In this document: piece after piece, positions 51,155 to 59,394 of the stretch
Layout: each line of letters starts with the position of its first letter
Numbering within the stretch: position 1 is the first letter of the stretch
Assembly (NCBI RefSeq): GCF_016863295.1
Contig: NZ_BOOP01000030.1
Span: 104,673-168,672, forward strand
Origin: Planotetraspora phitsanulokensis
GTDB lineage: Bacteria; Actinomycetota; Actinomycetes; Streptosporangiales; Streptosporangiaceae
DNA: 64,000 nt
Direction: 5' to 3'
The notes under the pieces: model-generated
Seen by the model: only the letters and a program-made list of their open reading frames with translations
The model's database searches: none
What the model was told of the DNA's origin: nothing
Program-made: the position numbers and the translations under genes

Positions 51155-51204
51155 GACGGTTCCCCCTGATGAGGGATGACGTTCCCCCATCAGGGGGAAC
51201 CGTC
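51155..51204. promoter_or_regulatory. 17-bp perfect inverted repeat before the membrane protein gene
   Basis: GACGGTTCCCCCTGATG (51155-51171) and its complement (51188-51204) surround 16 bases that contain a further GTTCCCCC. It ends 29 bp before the start at 51234. This could be an operator or an attenuator hairpin; no T-tract follows. Confidence 0.55.
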
Positions 51205-51233
51205 TTGCGTCGCCGGCCGGAAGAGTCGACGAC

Positions 51234-52232
51234 ATGGCGCTCAGATCTGCACGATGGTGGCCGCGTGCGGCGGCGGCGTGGACCTTCGCTTACGGTGCGG
51301 CCCACGTGTGGTGGCTGGCCGATCCCGGGTCGCCGTTCGCCCCTCCTGACGAACCGTTCTCGCCCGGCCGGTGGGCTGCTGTGACGCTCGCCTTCTCGGC
51401 CGCTGTCGTGTGCTCGCTGATCGCAGGGGGAATCGAACGTAGTTGGGCGGCGCACGTGCGATGGACGCTGGTGGTGGCCGCATGGGTGGCCGGCGTCGGC
51501 CTGATTCTGTACTCCTACATGCTCGCCATCAGCCTCGCCGCCATGCTGTTCGGCCAGTACGACGACTGGGCGAGCCTGCTCACCCGCGCGGCCGGTACGA
51601 CGGGCGGCGCGCTGACGCTGGCCTGCGCCGTCGCCGAGCAGCACCGGGTCCGACGGGCTTGCTCCGGCTGCGGCCGGGTCCATGGCCGCTCGCCGGAACA
51701 TCGCACTGAACCCACCCCGAGGTGGGCCTGTCTCGCCGCTTACGTCGCGGTCGCCGGGTGCGCGGCTCGCGTGACCGCGCGAGTGGTCGACGACCTCGAG
51801 GCGGGCGGGCCGTCGCCGCTCGCATTCGGTTCACCGTTCACGCTCTTCGTCGTCCTGCTGGTCCTCGCCGGCACTTTGCTGCCGCTGGCACTGGTCCATC
51901 GCTGGGGCCGGATCTGGCCGCGCTGGGTGGTGCCGCTGGCCGGGCGCGGGGTGCCACGATGGCTCGTCCTCGGCCCCGCCTTCTTCGTCGGCGCGAGCCT
52001 CACCGGCTACTTCGGTCTGGCCGGGATGACGGCGTGGGTCCTCGGCAAGGGCAACTTGGCCGACGCCACGGTCTGGAAAGTGTCGATGGAGATGTTCGGG
52101 TACACGCTGTGGGGCGTCGGCCTGCTCGTCGCCGCAGCCTCCTACTACCGCCTGACCAGGCCGGACTGCCCTCTGCCCAGAGCAAGCCGGCGACCGCTCG
52201 GCGACGCCGTAGGTAGTGGATCCGGCCCGTGA
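51234..52232 (+). CDS. Polytopic membrane protein (hypothetical)
   Basis: The 332-residue product has about eight membrane segments. A central loop carries CSGCGRVHGRSPEH, a small Cys/His cluster. The end TAWVLGKGNLADATVWKVSMEMFGYTLWGVGLLVAAASYYRLTR is a common motif in actinobacterial membrane proteins of unknown function. A strong inverted repeat lies just upstream. Confidence 0.75.
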   Translation: MALRSARWWPRAAAAWTFAYGAAHVWWLADPGSPFAPPDEPFSPGRWAAVTLAFSAAVVCSLIAGGIERSWAAHVRWTLVVAAWVAGVGLILYSYMLAISLAAMLFGQYDDWASLLTRAAGTTGGALTLACAVAEQHRVRRACSGCGRVHGRSPEHRTEPTPRWACLAAYVAVAGCAARVTARVVDDLEAGGPSPLAFGSPFTLFVVLLVLAGTLLPLALVHRWGRIWPRWVVPLAGRGVPRWLVLGPAFFVGASLTGYFGLAGMTAWVLGKGNLADATVWKVSMEMFGYTLWGVGLLVAAASYYRLTRPDCPLPRASRRPLGDAVGSGSGP

Positions 52233-52275
52233 GCCAGTGCTGAAGTCCCGTACTACCGAGGCGAATAATGCAGTC

Positions 52276-52293
52276 GACTCTAAATATGGAGTC
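52276..52293. promoter_or_regulatory. TetR operator candidate
   Basis: GACTC-TAAATATG-GAGTC, an inverted repeat 17 bp before the TetR start in an AT-rich promoter. Typical position for autoregulation. Confidence 0.5.
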
Positions 52294-52310
52294 CGATTAA
52301 AGTTTCTCGC

Positions 52311-52964
52311 ATGACCGAAGGGCTGCGGGAACGCAAGAAACGCGAGACACGGCGGCACATCTCAGATACGGCCATCGGGCTGTTCGCCGAGCGGGGCTTC
52401 GAGCACGTCACGATCGCCGAGGTCGCCGCAGCAGCCGGGGTCTCGGCCAACACCGTCTACAACTACTTCGAGACCAAGGAGAACCTGGTCCTGCCGCCCG
52501 ACCAGGCGTCCGCGCAACGGCTCGCCGACATGGTGCGCGACCGCAGGCCCGGCGAAGGCGCCGTACCGGCCGTATTGCGAACGCTGCGTGAGGAGGTGCG
52601 CCGCCGCGACCGCAGGCTCGGCCTGACCGACGGGTTCGGCCGCGTCTTCGTGATGATGCGGGCCGCACCCACGCTGACCGCCCGGCTTGAGGACCTCGGC
52701 CGACAGATGACCGACGCGCTCACCGCCGTACTCGCGGAGGAGACCGACACCGGCCCCGCCGACCCGCTGCCCCGCGTGGTGGCCTGGCAGGTCGGCGCCC
52801 TGCACGAGCTCGTCTACACCGAGATCGGCAGGCGCACCGCCGCCGGCGAAGACCCTCGCACCATCGCCGCGGCCGTCCTCGACATCCTCGACACCGCCGA
52901 GGACCTGCTCGGCGGACGCATCCTCACCTACGCCATCCGAGAGGAACCACGGTGTTCAGAGTGA
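52311..52964 (+). CDS. TetR family transcriptional regulator
   Basis: The 217-residue product has the HTH RETRRHISDTAIGLFAERGFEHVTIAEVAAAAGVSANTVYNYFETKENLVLPP. The C-terminal domain is the common actinobacterial TetR_C type (QVGALHELVYTEIGRRTAAGED). The next gene starts 13 bp before its stop. Confidence 0.9.
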   Translation: MTEGLRERKKRETRRHISDTAIGLFAERGFEHVTIAEVAAAAGVSANTVYNYFETKENLVLPPDQASAQRLADMVRDRRPGEGAVPAVLRTLREEVRRRDRRLGLTDGFGRVFVMMRAAPTLTARLEDLGRQMTDALTAVLAEETDTGPADPLPRVVAWQVGALHELVYTEIGRRTAAGEDPRTIAAAVLDILDTAEDLLGGRILTYAIREEPRCSE

Positions 52965-53245
52965 TCATCTCCGGCCGATTCGGCGATCTCGACGAGACCG
53001 GCCGCGCCTCCGTGCTCGCCGCATCCGGACTCGCCTTCAGCGAGCAAGGTGCCTTCACCCACGACGGCACCCTGTCGGCGTTCACCTTCCGCTGCCAGGT
53101 GCCGGCCATGCCCGACGACGGCGAGCAGGACGCCACCCGACGGGCCCTCGCGGCGCTCGACGCCTACGGCCAGCCGTACGACGTGCTGCGCGTCGCGGTG
53201 ACCGACATGCGCACCATCAAGATCCGCCGGCCTCCCCGGCAATGA
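52952..53245 (+). CDS. DUF6204-like protein
   Basis: The product is 97 residues from a GTG overlapping the TetR gene: MFRVIISGRFGDLDETGRASVLAASG, SAFTFRCQVPAMPDD, RRALAALDAYGQPYDVLRVAVTDMRTIKIRR. The strand-helix-strand pattern matches what I recall of DUF6204. It is co-translated with the TetR regulator and is its most likely functional partner. Confidence 0.65.
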   Translation: MFRVIISGRFGDLDETGRASVLAASGLAFSEQGAFTHDGTLSAFTFRCQVPAMPDDGEQDATRRALAALDAYGQPYDVLRVAVTDMRTIKIRRPPRQ

Positions 53246-53250
53246 TTCAG

Positions 53251-53835
53251 TCAGCTACTCAGACGGGATGGGCCCGCTTTGGGATGCCATCCGGCCGGAG
53301 GGTCCTCACCGGCCAGTCCGTCCACAGCCTCGCGAAGCAGGTCTGCGTGCCCGGTGTGCCTGCCGTACTCCTCGATCAGGTCACACACGATCCGGCGCAG
53401 ACTGGCATGGCGACCATCGGGCCAGGACACGTGGGCGGGCTGGTCGAGCCCGCCGTCGGCCAAGGCTGCGCTCAGCCTCGCGTGAGAACGTTCGACGGCG
53501 CCGTCCCAGAGTGCGTAGAGCTGTTCGGGAGTGTCATCGGCGGCGGAGACGAACTCCCAGTCGTCCCTGCCGTCGTGCTTCATGGCGTCCCACGGCGCGC
53601 CCATCGGCTCCCCGCGCAGCTTGGCGGTGAAGGTGTAGTCCTCCACTGCGGCGAGATGCTTGAGCAGGCCGCCGATGGTCAGCGAGGAGGCGCCGATGCG
53701 GACCTGCAGGCCCGCCGCGTCGAGGTCGTCGGCCTTCCAGCGGAAGGTCGTGCGCAGACGGTCGAGTGCCCCGACGAGGTGCTCGACCTCGGTCCCGGCA
53801 AGGGGTGGTTCCCAGGGAGTGTCGCTGTTGGTCAT
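53251..53835 (-). CDS. DinB family protein (mycothiol-dependent enzyme type)
   Basis: The product is 194 residues from ATG 53835. It is a four-helix DinB fold: HLVGALDRLRTTFRWKADDLDAAGL, SLTIGGLLKHLAAVEDYTF (first His), and LRRIVCDLIEEYGRHTGHADLLREAVDG (two more His ligands). In actinomycetes such proteins are often mycothiol-S-transferases. The gene is convergent with the DUF6204-like gene. Confidence 0.85.
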   Translation of the reverse strand: MTNSDTPWEPPLAGTEVEHLVGALDRLRTTFRWKADDLDAAGLQVRIGASSLTIGGLLKHLAAVEDYTFTAKLRGEPMGAPWDAMKHDGRDDWEFVSAADDTPEQLYALWDGAVERSHARLSAALADGGLDQPAHVSWPDGRHASLRRIVCDLIEEYGRHTGHADLLREAVDGLAGEDPPAGWHPKAGPSRLSS

Positions 53836-53948
53836 GGCGCCACCGTAGACAGCATTGCGGACGTTCTCCGTCCGGAACCTGTGCGATCTTGCACGGATCC
53901 GGACTGGCCGAGTCCTGACCGGATCCGACGCCAAGAGATGATCTCCAC

Positions 53949-54677
53949 ATGACGACATGGTCGGTCTGGCGGCAGGACGACAACGGCAACAGCGTCGAAG
54001 TGGCGCGCTACGACGACCGGATAGCGGCACTGGCCAGAGCGCTGGCCTTCGACGCCGGACACCCGCACAAGCAGATCTACTGGGTGACCGGGGATCCCGT
54101 GCTCCTCACCAACCGCGACCTGTACACCCGGGTCATCGGTCTGGGTGAGGCGCTGACCGCCGGCGGGCGCACTCTGTCGGAGTATCTGCGGGCGCTGTAC
54201 GGCGTCAGCCGTACGCGGAGGGACCGTGACCGGCTCCCGCTCGACGAGGTCGCCGCGACGCTCACGGCGGCCGCCACCCTGACTCCCGCGCCGGTCGCCG
54301 CGCGCGACGGCTTCGCGCCCGAGGAGACCATGACCGGTTTCGCGCGCTGGGAGGCGGTCATCCTGTCCCAGATCGCCGACCTGGACGACTTCGCGCTGCA
54401 ACCGCCCGGCGAGCACGCCTTCTTCGGCGTGGACGCGCCGCGGACCTCGACGGCCCGGGCGACACCGTGCCGCTGGTACAACTTCGACCCGGCGAGCTAC
54501 CTCGAATGCGGGATGGCCGGCGGCTTGGGCGGCTGGGACGAGTCCGACGGCACACGCGTCCCGGTGCCCGGGCCCGTCCACCCGGATGTGCCCCCGGACC
54601 CCGGGATCCTCTCGATCGAGACCGTGACCTGGGACGATCTCGCCGAGTTCGCCCTGTACGGTCAGATATTCGAATGA
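53949..54677 (+). CDS. Hypothetical 242-residue protein
   Basis: The product starts MTTWSVWRQDDNGNSVEVARYDDRIAALARALAFDAGHPHKQIYWVTG, a short alpha/beta domain often seen in actinobacterial hypotheticals. It continues with a helical middle and an acidic end (WDDLAEFALYGQIFE). No catalytic motif or signal peptide. It is divergent from the DinB gene. Confidence 0.6.
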   Translation: MTTWSVWRQDDNGNSVEVARYDDRIAALARALAFDAGHPHKQIYWVTGDPVLLTNRDLYTRVIGLGEALTAGGRTLSEYLRALYGVSRTRRDRDRLPLDEVAATLTAAATLTPAPVAARDGFAPEETMTGFARWEAVILSQIADLDDFALQPPGEHAFFGVDAPRTSTARATPCRWYNFDPASYLECGMAGGLGGWDESDGTRVPVPGPVHPDVPPDPGILSIETVTWDDLAEFALYGQIFE

Positions 54678-54747
54678 CGGGCGTCATCGCCGACGCCGCC
54701 TGCCACGGCTCGACGTCGCCTCGTATCCTCCGCGAGAATCGCTCCCC

Positions 54748-55560
54748 GTGAGCCGCAACGTCACCTCCGAGATCCCGACCGGGCCCGTTGACGTCCCCGC
54801 CATCGTCGCGACCATCGCCGGGGAAGACGCCGTCACCCCGGTCTGGCGCAACGAACTCGGCGGGCTGACGTTCCGGCTCGACGACGGGAGCTGCGGCATC
54901 CGCTACGTCAAATGGACCCCCGCCGGCACCCCCGAGATCGACCTTGCCGGCGAGGCCGAGCGCCTGGCCTGGGCACGACCATGGGTGACCGTTCCGCAGG
55001 TCGTGAAGCAGGGGGCGGACGCCAACGGATCATGGCTGATCACTGCGGCGGTCCCCGGCCTGTCAGCCGTGGTGCCGCGATGGGTGGCCGACCCGGCCAC
55101 CGCGGCCGCCGCGATCGGGCGAGGGCTGCGCGCCTTCCACGATGCCCTGCCCGTCGAGCAGTGCCCGTTCGACTGGAGCATCGACCGGCGGATCGCCCGA
55201 ACCGACGAACGCATCGCGGCCGGTCAGGGCCCCATCGACTGGTTCCCCGAGCACCGGCATCTCGATCTCTCCGACGCCCGGGCGCGCATCGGAGCGCCCC
55301 CCGCCGTCGACCGCCTCGTCGTATGTCACGGGGACGCGTGCGCCCCCAACACCCTGTTGCACGACGACGGGCGGTTCTCCGCGCACGTCGATCTGGGCTC
55401 GCTCGGAGTGGCCGACCGCTGGGCAGACCTGGCGGTGGCCGCGTGGAGCACGGAATGGAACTACGGCCCGGGCTACGACGGCATCGTGTACGACGCGTAC
55501 GGCATCGCCCCGGACCAGGAACGCATCGCCTACTACCGCCTGCTCTGGGACATGGCCTGA
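54748..55560 (+). CDS. Aminoglycoside 3'-phosphotransferase-like kinase
   Basis: The 270-residue product (GTG start) matches APH(3') length. VVCHGDACAPNTLLHDDG is the Brenner motif (HGDxxxxN) and AHVDLGSLGVADRWADLAVA contains the DLG metal-binding site. The N-lobe has GLTFRLDD and IRYVKW with a lysine in the ATP site position. It could confer aminoglycoside resistance or phosphorylate another small molecule. Confidence 0.8.
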   Translation: MSRNVTSEIPTGPVDVPAIVATIAGEDAVTPVWRNELGGLTFRLDDGSCGIRYVKWTPAGTPEIDLAGEAERLAWARPWVTVPQVVKQGADANGSWLITAAVPGLSAVVPRWVADPATAAAAIGRGLRAFHDALPVEQCPFDWSIDRRIARTDERIAAGQGPIDWFPEHRHLDLSDARARIGAPPAVDRLVVCHGDACAPNTLLHDDGRFSAHVDLGSLGVADRWADLAVAAWSTEWNYGPGYDGIVYDAYGIAPDQERIAYYRLLWDMA

Positions 55561-55719
55561 CCCGATCGCCGGGGCCGACCTGCTCGGGTCATGACGGTCG
55601 CCCGCAGCTCGACATCGGCGTACCGGTCCGAGGCCGAAATAGCGCGTGCCACGTCCGCGTCCAACAGCCGGGGTCGTCCGCATCCGCCGCGGTGACGCCC
55701 GGGGAGCAAGCCGGCGGAC

Positions 55720-56205
55720 CTACTCGTGAGACCACCGGCCAAGGGGGCGTCCTTGTTTCACGTAGTCGTAGTACTCATCGAACAAGACTCCTTGATTAAC
55801 CCAGCGCTCCGGATGAGCTCCGAGTTTCTGGGCCGCAAGTTCAATGGCGCCCCCCGGTGAGTCCGCCGTGCCGACGTGCCGTCCACCTTCCTGCTCGTCA
55901 TCCACGTCATAGAACGCGAGGAACTCATCGATAGGAAGGAACGTGGGACCCGGGTTCTCCTCGACGATCCACAGGCGCACTACGAAGCAGCCCGACCTGT
56001 TATCCCAGATCGCGGCATGTTTCAGCCCTCTCCGCCCGTCCTCTTCGAAGGCTTCGAGGAACTGCTCGATCTCTTTGCCGCGGCGAAGGGCTCCCGCGGC
56101 GAAGTCTCTCGTGAGGTGGCGCACCACGCGACGATAGCCCCCAAGGGCGAAGCGACGAGCCTCCTGGAGCTGATGCGCACCAGAAACGATCAACGGGTCA
56201 GGCAC
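55720..56205 (-). CDS. Hypothetical protein with a repeat-derived start
   Basis: The 161-residue product reads RFALGGYRRVVRHLTRDFAAGALRRGKEIEQFLEAFEEDGRRGLKHAAIWDNRSGCFVVRLWIVEENPGPTFLPIDEF. It looks like a natural globular alpha/beta protein. However, the GTG start and first codons (VPDPLIVSG) lie in a repeat that also occurs at 58709 and 60976. The original N-terminus may therefore have been lost, leaving a truncated or re-started gene. Confidence 0.5.
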   Translation of the reverse strand: MPDPLIVSGAHQLQEARRFALGGYRRVVRHLTRDFAAGALRRGKEIEQFLEAFEEDGRRGLKHAAIWDNRSGCFVVRLWIVEENPGPTFLPIDEFLAFYDVDDEQEGGRHVGTADSPGGAIELAAQKLGAHPERWVNQGVLFDEYYDYVKQGRPLGRWSHE

Positions 56206-56259
56206 CGTTTCAGGAGGTTGAGCGGAGAGCGTGGTGTGCTGGTTCAGGACATAGGAAAC
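56181..56259. repeat. tRNA-Ser 3'-end relic plus IS end, copy 1
   Basis: Contains CAGAAACGATCAACGG, GTCAGGCACCGTTTCAGG, GAGCGGAGAGCGTGG and then TGTGCTGGTTCAGGACATAG. The same blocks recur at 58709-58810 and in part at 60976-61052. In this copy the terminator hairpin is deleted. The following stretch to 56767 holds no intact gene. Confidence 0.65.
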
Positions 56260-56767
56260 TGCAACCTGGTCGTGGTTCCTCAGTTATTGGATGCCATAGG
56301 TCACGGCCGGGCTTGAGCCGTAGGAGCCGGTCTGCTGGGCTCGCCTGGGGCGATGGCACTGGATCACAGCAGGCCAAGGGCCGGGATGTGGCGATCACCG
56401 TCCACGAGCCGGGCGGGGAGGTGCAGTGGAACTGGCTGCACCTGCCCAGCCTGCCGATTGCGCCAAGAGGGGTAGCCGCTCGGCACGCTGCCGTACTCGG
56501 GGCGGTGGCGGGGCTGGCTGTCGCCGGCGATGGATGCGGCGCATCTGATCCGCGGCCTGCATGAGGTCACCGTCGGACTGAGCGGGCTGCCGCTGGCCTG
56601 ACCTGACCACGGCGCGGTGCCAGTGCGGCTGCCCCGCGGGCCGGGCGCGGGCAGCTCCGTCCGGCGTACCGGCTGCCCGCGCTCGATCCTCGCTGAGGCG
56701 TACGGACAGTCATGCCCGCGACTACGTGAGGCGTCATCATCGAGCGATGCCGCGCTGATATTCCTGG

Positions 56768-57991
56768 TCAGTCCGGTGGATTGGTCTCCAGATCCCACAG
56801 AATGACCTCAAGAGCGTACGGGGAAACCTGGTGCTGATTGTGGGTGGCGTCCTCGAGGAGATCCCATGTGCCCTGACCGATGAGGGCGACGCGGTGGCTG
56901 ACCACCGGCGCGTAGCTGCGGGCTCCCACCCCAGCAAAGCAGCAGTAATCAAACCGGTTGAGGATCTGCAGCTGGGCACGACGCGGACCTACCGCGCCCA
57001 TCACGTAGAGGTCGCCGAAGCTCACGATCGCGTAGAAGCCGGGAACGGAAGCGCCCTCGATGCCGCCCTGCTCCCAGTCGCCCGTGGACTCCCTCGATGG
57101 GCCGGGGCGCAGGTAGAAGGGGAACGTCCCGGCAGTCGGGTAGCTGCGGGTGATCCGGGTGTCGATGGCGGCGTACGCCGTCGTGGTCCAGCCACCGCCG
57201 GACAGACCGATCATGGAGATGGACTGGGGGCGCAGGAGTTGCTGGGCGTAGTTGATGCCCACGGCCAGCGGTTCGAGGAAGAAGGTCATGGCCGAGAAGG
57301 ACGACGTCTCGTAGGTGTCGAACCTGTTGTGGGCCCTCGTGCCGGAGCTGATGTCGACGTACTTCTTCGGATCGTTGAGATCCTGGATCAGTTGGACGTT
57401 CCAGCCGACGAAGGGCATGTCGGAGCAGAGGACGGCGTAGCCGAGATCCAGCAGCGCCTGGACGGTGCGTACCCGGATGATCGGGTTCTCGCCGTGGCCG
57501 GTGTGGTAAATGGCGAGCCGGAGCTTTGTCCCTACCTTGGTGGGTGTAAGGAGGTATTGGGTCGCCTTGACGCCGTACCGCAGTGGGATGGTGAGCTTGG
57601 TGGTCTGCCGTACGCCGGTAAGGTCGGCGATCGCGGCGGGTAGGGCGACTCCTGGCTCGACCTTCGGCATCGTGGTGGGCAGGCCGGCGCCCTTCCAGAT
57701 GTAGTCGATCAATCGGACGCGCTTGTCGTCGATGTCGGCCATCGTGTGGATGGCAATTTCCTTCTCCAGATCGACGCCGACGGCCTGCTGCGGCATGACC
57801 TTGTACGCCAGTGGCATCTGGTCCGCGACGGCCTGGTTGACGGGGGCGACCGGGCGAGGGCGGGTCCTGACCGGTGGAAGCGCCTTGGGTGAGGCAAGGG
57901 CCGGTCCGACGCCGCTAGCCGCGCCGGCCAGCGCTCCTACTCCTAGGGCGCCACCAACGAGTACTTGGCGCCGAGACGAAGTGCTTGACAC
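56768..57991 (-). CDS. Tat-exported alpha/beta hydrolase-like protein
   Basis: The product is 407 residues from a GTG at 57991 with AGGAGG 6 bp upstream. A Tat signal is seen: SSRRQVLVGGALGVGALAGAASGVGPALA. The mature part has an alpha/beta hydrolase core: KLRLAIYHTGHGENP, YAVLCSDMPFVGWN and MIGLSGGGWTTTAYAAID (nucleophile elbow GLSGGG). No downstream partner. Likely an esterase or similar enzyme. Confidence 0.8.
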   Translation of the reverse strand: MSSTSSRRQVLVGGALGVGALAGAASGVGPALASPKALPPVRTRPRPVAPVNQAVADQMPLAYKVMPQQAVGVDLEKEIAIHTMADIDDKRVRLIDYIWKGAGLPTTMPKVEPGVALPAAIADLTGVRQTTKLTIPLRYGVKATQYLLTPTKVGTKLRLAIYHTGHGENPIIRVRTVQALLDLGYAVLCSDMPFVGWNVQLIQDLNDPKKYVDISSGTRAHNRFDTYETSSFSAMTFFLEPLAVGINYAQQLLRPQSISMIGLSGGGWTTTAYAAIDTRITRSYPTAGTFPFYLRPGPSRESTGDWEQGGIEGASVPGFYAIVSFGDLYVMGAVGPRRAQLQILNRFDYCCFAGVGARSYAPVVSHRVALIGQGTWDLLEDATHNQHQVSPYALEVILWDLETNPPD

Positions 57992-58003
57992 GAAATCCTC
58001 CTG

Positions 58004-58046
58004 TTGATTTGAAATAATCAAGAGGATTTGGATGGAAATAATCAAG
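58004..58046. repeat. AT-rich inverted and direct repeats upstream of the hydrolase gene
   Basis: TTGATT-TGAAAT-AATCAA is an inverted repeat (58004-58021). GAAATAATCAAG occurs at 58011-58022 and again at 58035-58046, a 24-bp period. It lies in the promoter of the Tat hydrolase and could be an operator. Confidence 0.45.
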
Positions 58047-58200
58047 GAGGTGTTGAGCTTCTTGCCCTTTTATCAATAGCACGTATTCCGATCCTTACGG
58101 TGCACGAAGATTGAGCCGCCCCGTCGGATCGAGGGGAGCATCCATGATCCAGTTGATCGCGGCGACCCCACCCCTACTGCTCGGCGGGGTGCTGATCTGA

Positions 58201-58362
58201 GCCTCCGCTGTAAGCCTCTGGCTCAACGCGGGCGTTGCTGCTCCGGAGGTGGCTGAGCGTGCCGGCCACGGAGTAGATGTCCTCCTCCGTGTCTACGCCA
58301 AATGCATTGACGGCGGCTCGGAGATAGCCAACCGCAGGATTGACGACGTCCTAACCTCATGA
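58201..58362 (+). pseudogene. Integrase (tyrosine recombinase) C-terminal remnant
   Basis: A frame following TGA 58198-58200 reads VSLWLNAGVAAPEVAERAGH, then GVDVLLRVYAKCIDGGSEIANRRIDDVLTS and stops at 58362. This contains the GH and Tyr-nucleophile end of actinobacterial phage-type integrases. The rest of the gene is absent. It shows that an integrative element once occupied this tRNA-proximal site. Confidence 0.7.
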
Positions 58363-58384
58363 CCAAAAGGCTCCGCTGAGGGTC

Positions 58385-58706
58385 TCACTCATCGTCCAAT
58401 TCCAATGCCGCATTGATAAGGGCGTCGGCTGCACGCGCAAGGCGCGCATCTCCACACAATGTGAGCTGCTGCCATATCGCCGTCATTTTGCGCCACCGGT
58501 GCAGCCACTGCGGATGCCACGGCCGTTGCGCCAGCCGCATCCCACGACATGACCGCGCGAGCGGCTCCAGTAAGGCCACCGTGCCACTGCCCGTATCGTG
58601 CCCGACCTTCGACAGCTCAGCAGCGGCCACGAAGGTAGTCCGCCACCGCGACCAGCTCGACGCCCAAATTTCACGGTGTGCGTTCTGGCGACGTACGGTT
58701 GCGTAG
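58385..58706 (-). pseudogene. Fragment of an unknown protein
   Basis: A minus-strand frame of about 107 codons without a clear start reads FLAYATVRRQNAHREIWASS, WSRWRTTFVAAAELSKVGHDTGSG, and ends LARAADALINAALELDDE. It has natural composition but begins directly at the repeat at 58709, so it was probably cut off by recombination. A GTG at 58630 would give 81 residues. Function unknown. Confidence 0.4.
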
Positions 58707-58708
58707 GC

Positions 58709-58810
58709 CAGAAATGATCAACGGTGCCTGACGACAGCGAATCCGCTGGCCAGGCACCGTTTCAGGAGATTGAGCGGAGAGCGTGGTGTGCTGGTACAGG
58801 ACATAGGAAA
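58709..58810. repeat. tRNA-Ser 3'-end relic plus IS end, copy 2
   Basis: Carries the hairpin GGTGCCTG...CAGGCACC, then TTTCAGGAGATTGAGCGGAGAGCGTGG and the IS end TGTGCTGGTACAGGACATAG. It matches 56181-56259 and 60976-61052. Confidence 0.65.
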
Positions 58811-58856
58811 CGCATGTCTCCAGACATAGGAAACTGCGGCGGTCCAGTGTCTGGCC

Positions 58857-59130
58857 GTGTCGAAGGCCAGGCTTGTGATCACTGCGGTTTGTCGTCGAGG
58901 GCCGCTCTCAGGCAGAAGTCGCACGCGTGTACGGGGTGTCCAAGGGGTGGGTGTCCAAGCTCGTCGCCCGCTACCGGGACGAAGGCGAGGCGGCGTTCGA
59001 GCCGCGGTCGAGAAGACCGAACACCTCACCGACCGCGATCACGGCCGAGACGGCCGAACTGATCGTCCGACTCCGTAAGCACCTTTCCGACCAGGGCCTG
59101 GACGCCAGCCCCGACACGATCGCCTGGCAC
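58857..59130 (+). pseudogene. IS481-family transposase N-terminal fragment, frameshifted
   Basis: From GTG 58857 the frame gives VSKARLVITAV, then a one-base insertion near 58885 shifts to VVEGRSQAEVARVYGVSKGW, VSKLVARYRDEGEAAFEPRSRRP and RKHLSDQGLDASPDTIAWHLR. This is the N-terminal HTH region of IS481-like transposases. The catalytic DDE part is missing and the sequence runs directly into an antisense apbE fragment. Confidence 0.75.
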
Positions 59131-59149
59131 CTGCGCCTCCTCCGCATGG

Positions 59150-59330
59150 TCGAGGAGGTTGACCTCGCTGTCGGAGCGATTGGTGCTGAAGCGCCGGTCC
59201 ACCTCGTGCAGCCGGGCGCACATCTGTTCCATCAGACGGGACGGCGAAAACCCAGGCGGTGGGCCGTCGATCTCGACGGTGACCGCCGTACCCATCATCG
59301 GCAACGAGTGCGCAAGTTGGCGTGCCGCAT
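59150..59330 (-). pseudogene. FAD:protein FMN transferase (ApbE) N-terminal fragment
   Basis: The minus strand reads ARQLAHSLPMMGTAVTVEID, then LMEQMCARLHEVDRRFSTNR and SDSEVN. MGT...VDxxFSTxRxDSEVN is the conserved N-terminus of ApbE, which attaches FMN to proteins. It stops at the junction with the IS481 fragment. No downstream part of the gene exists. Confidence 0.65.
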
Positions 59331-59394
59331 TCCAGGGCGCGGTGCGTCCAGACGTACAACGAGACCTGTCTCAGTTGATCAGAGGAGGTCCCCA

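Noticed and set aside
56313..56600. Frames reading AWGDGTGSQQAKGRDVAITV and AMDAAHLIRGLHEVTVGLSG
   Set aside because: They hint at transposase or other gene remnants but I could not tie them to a family, and frames break repeatedly.
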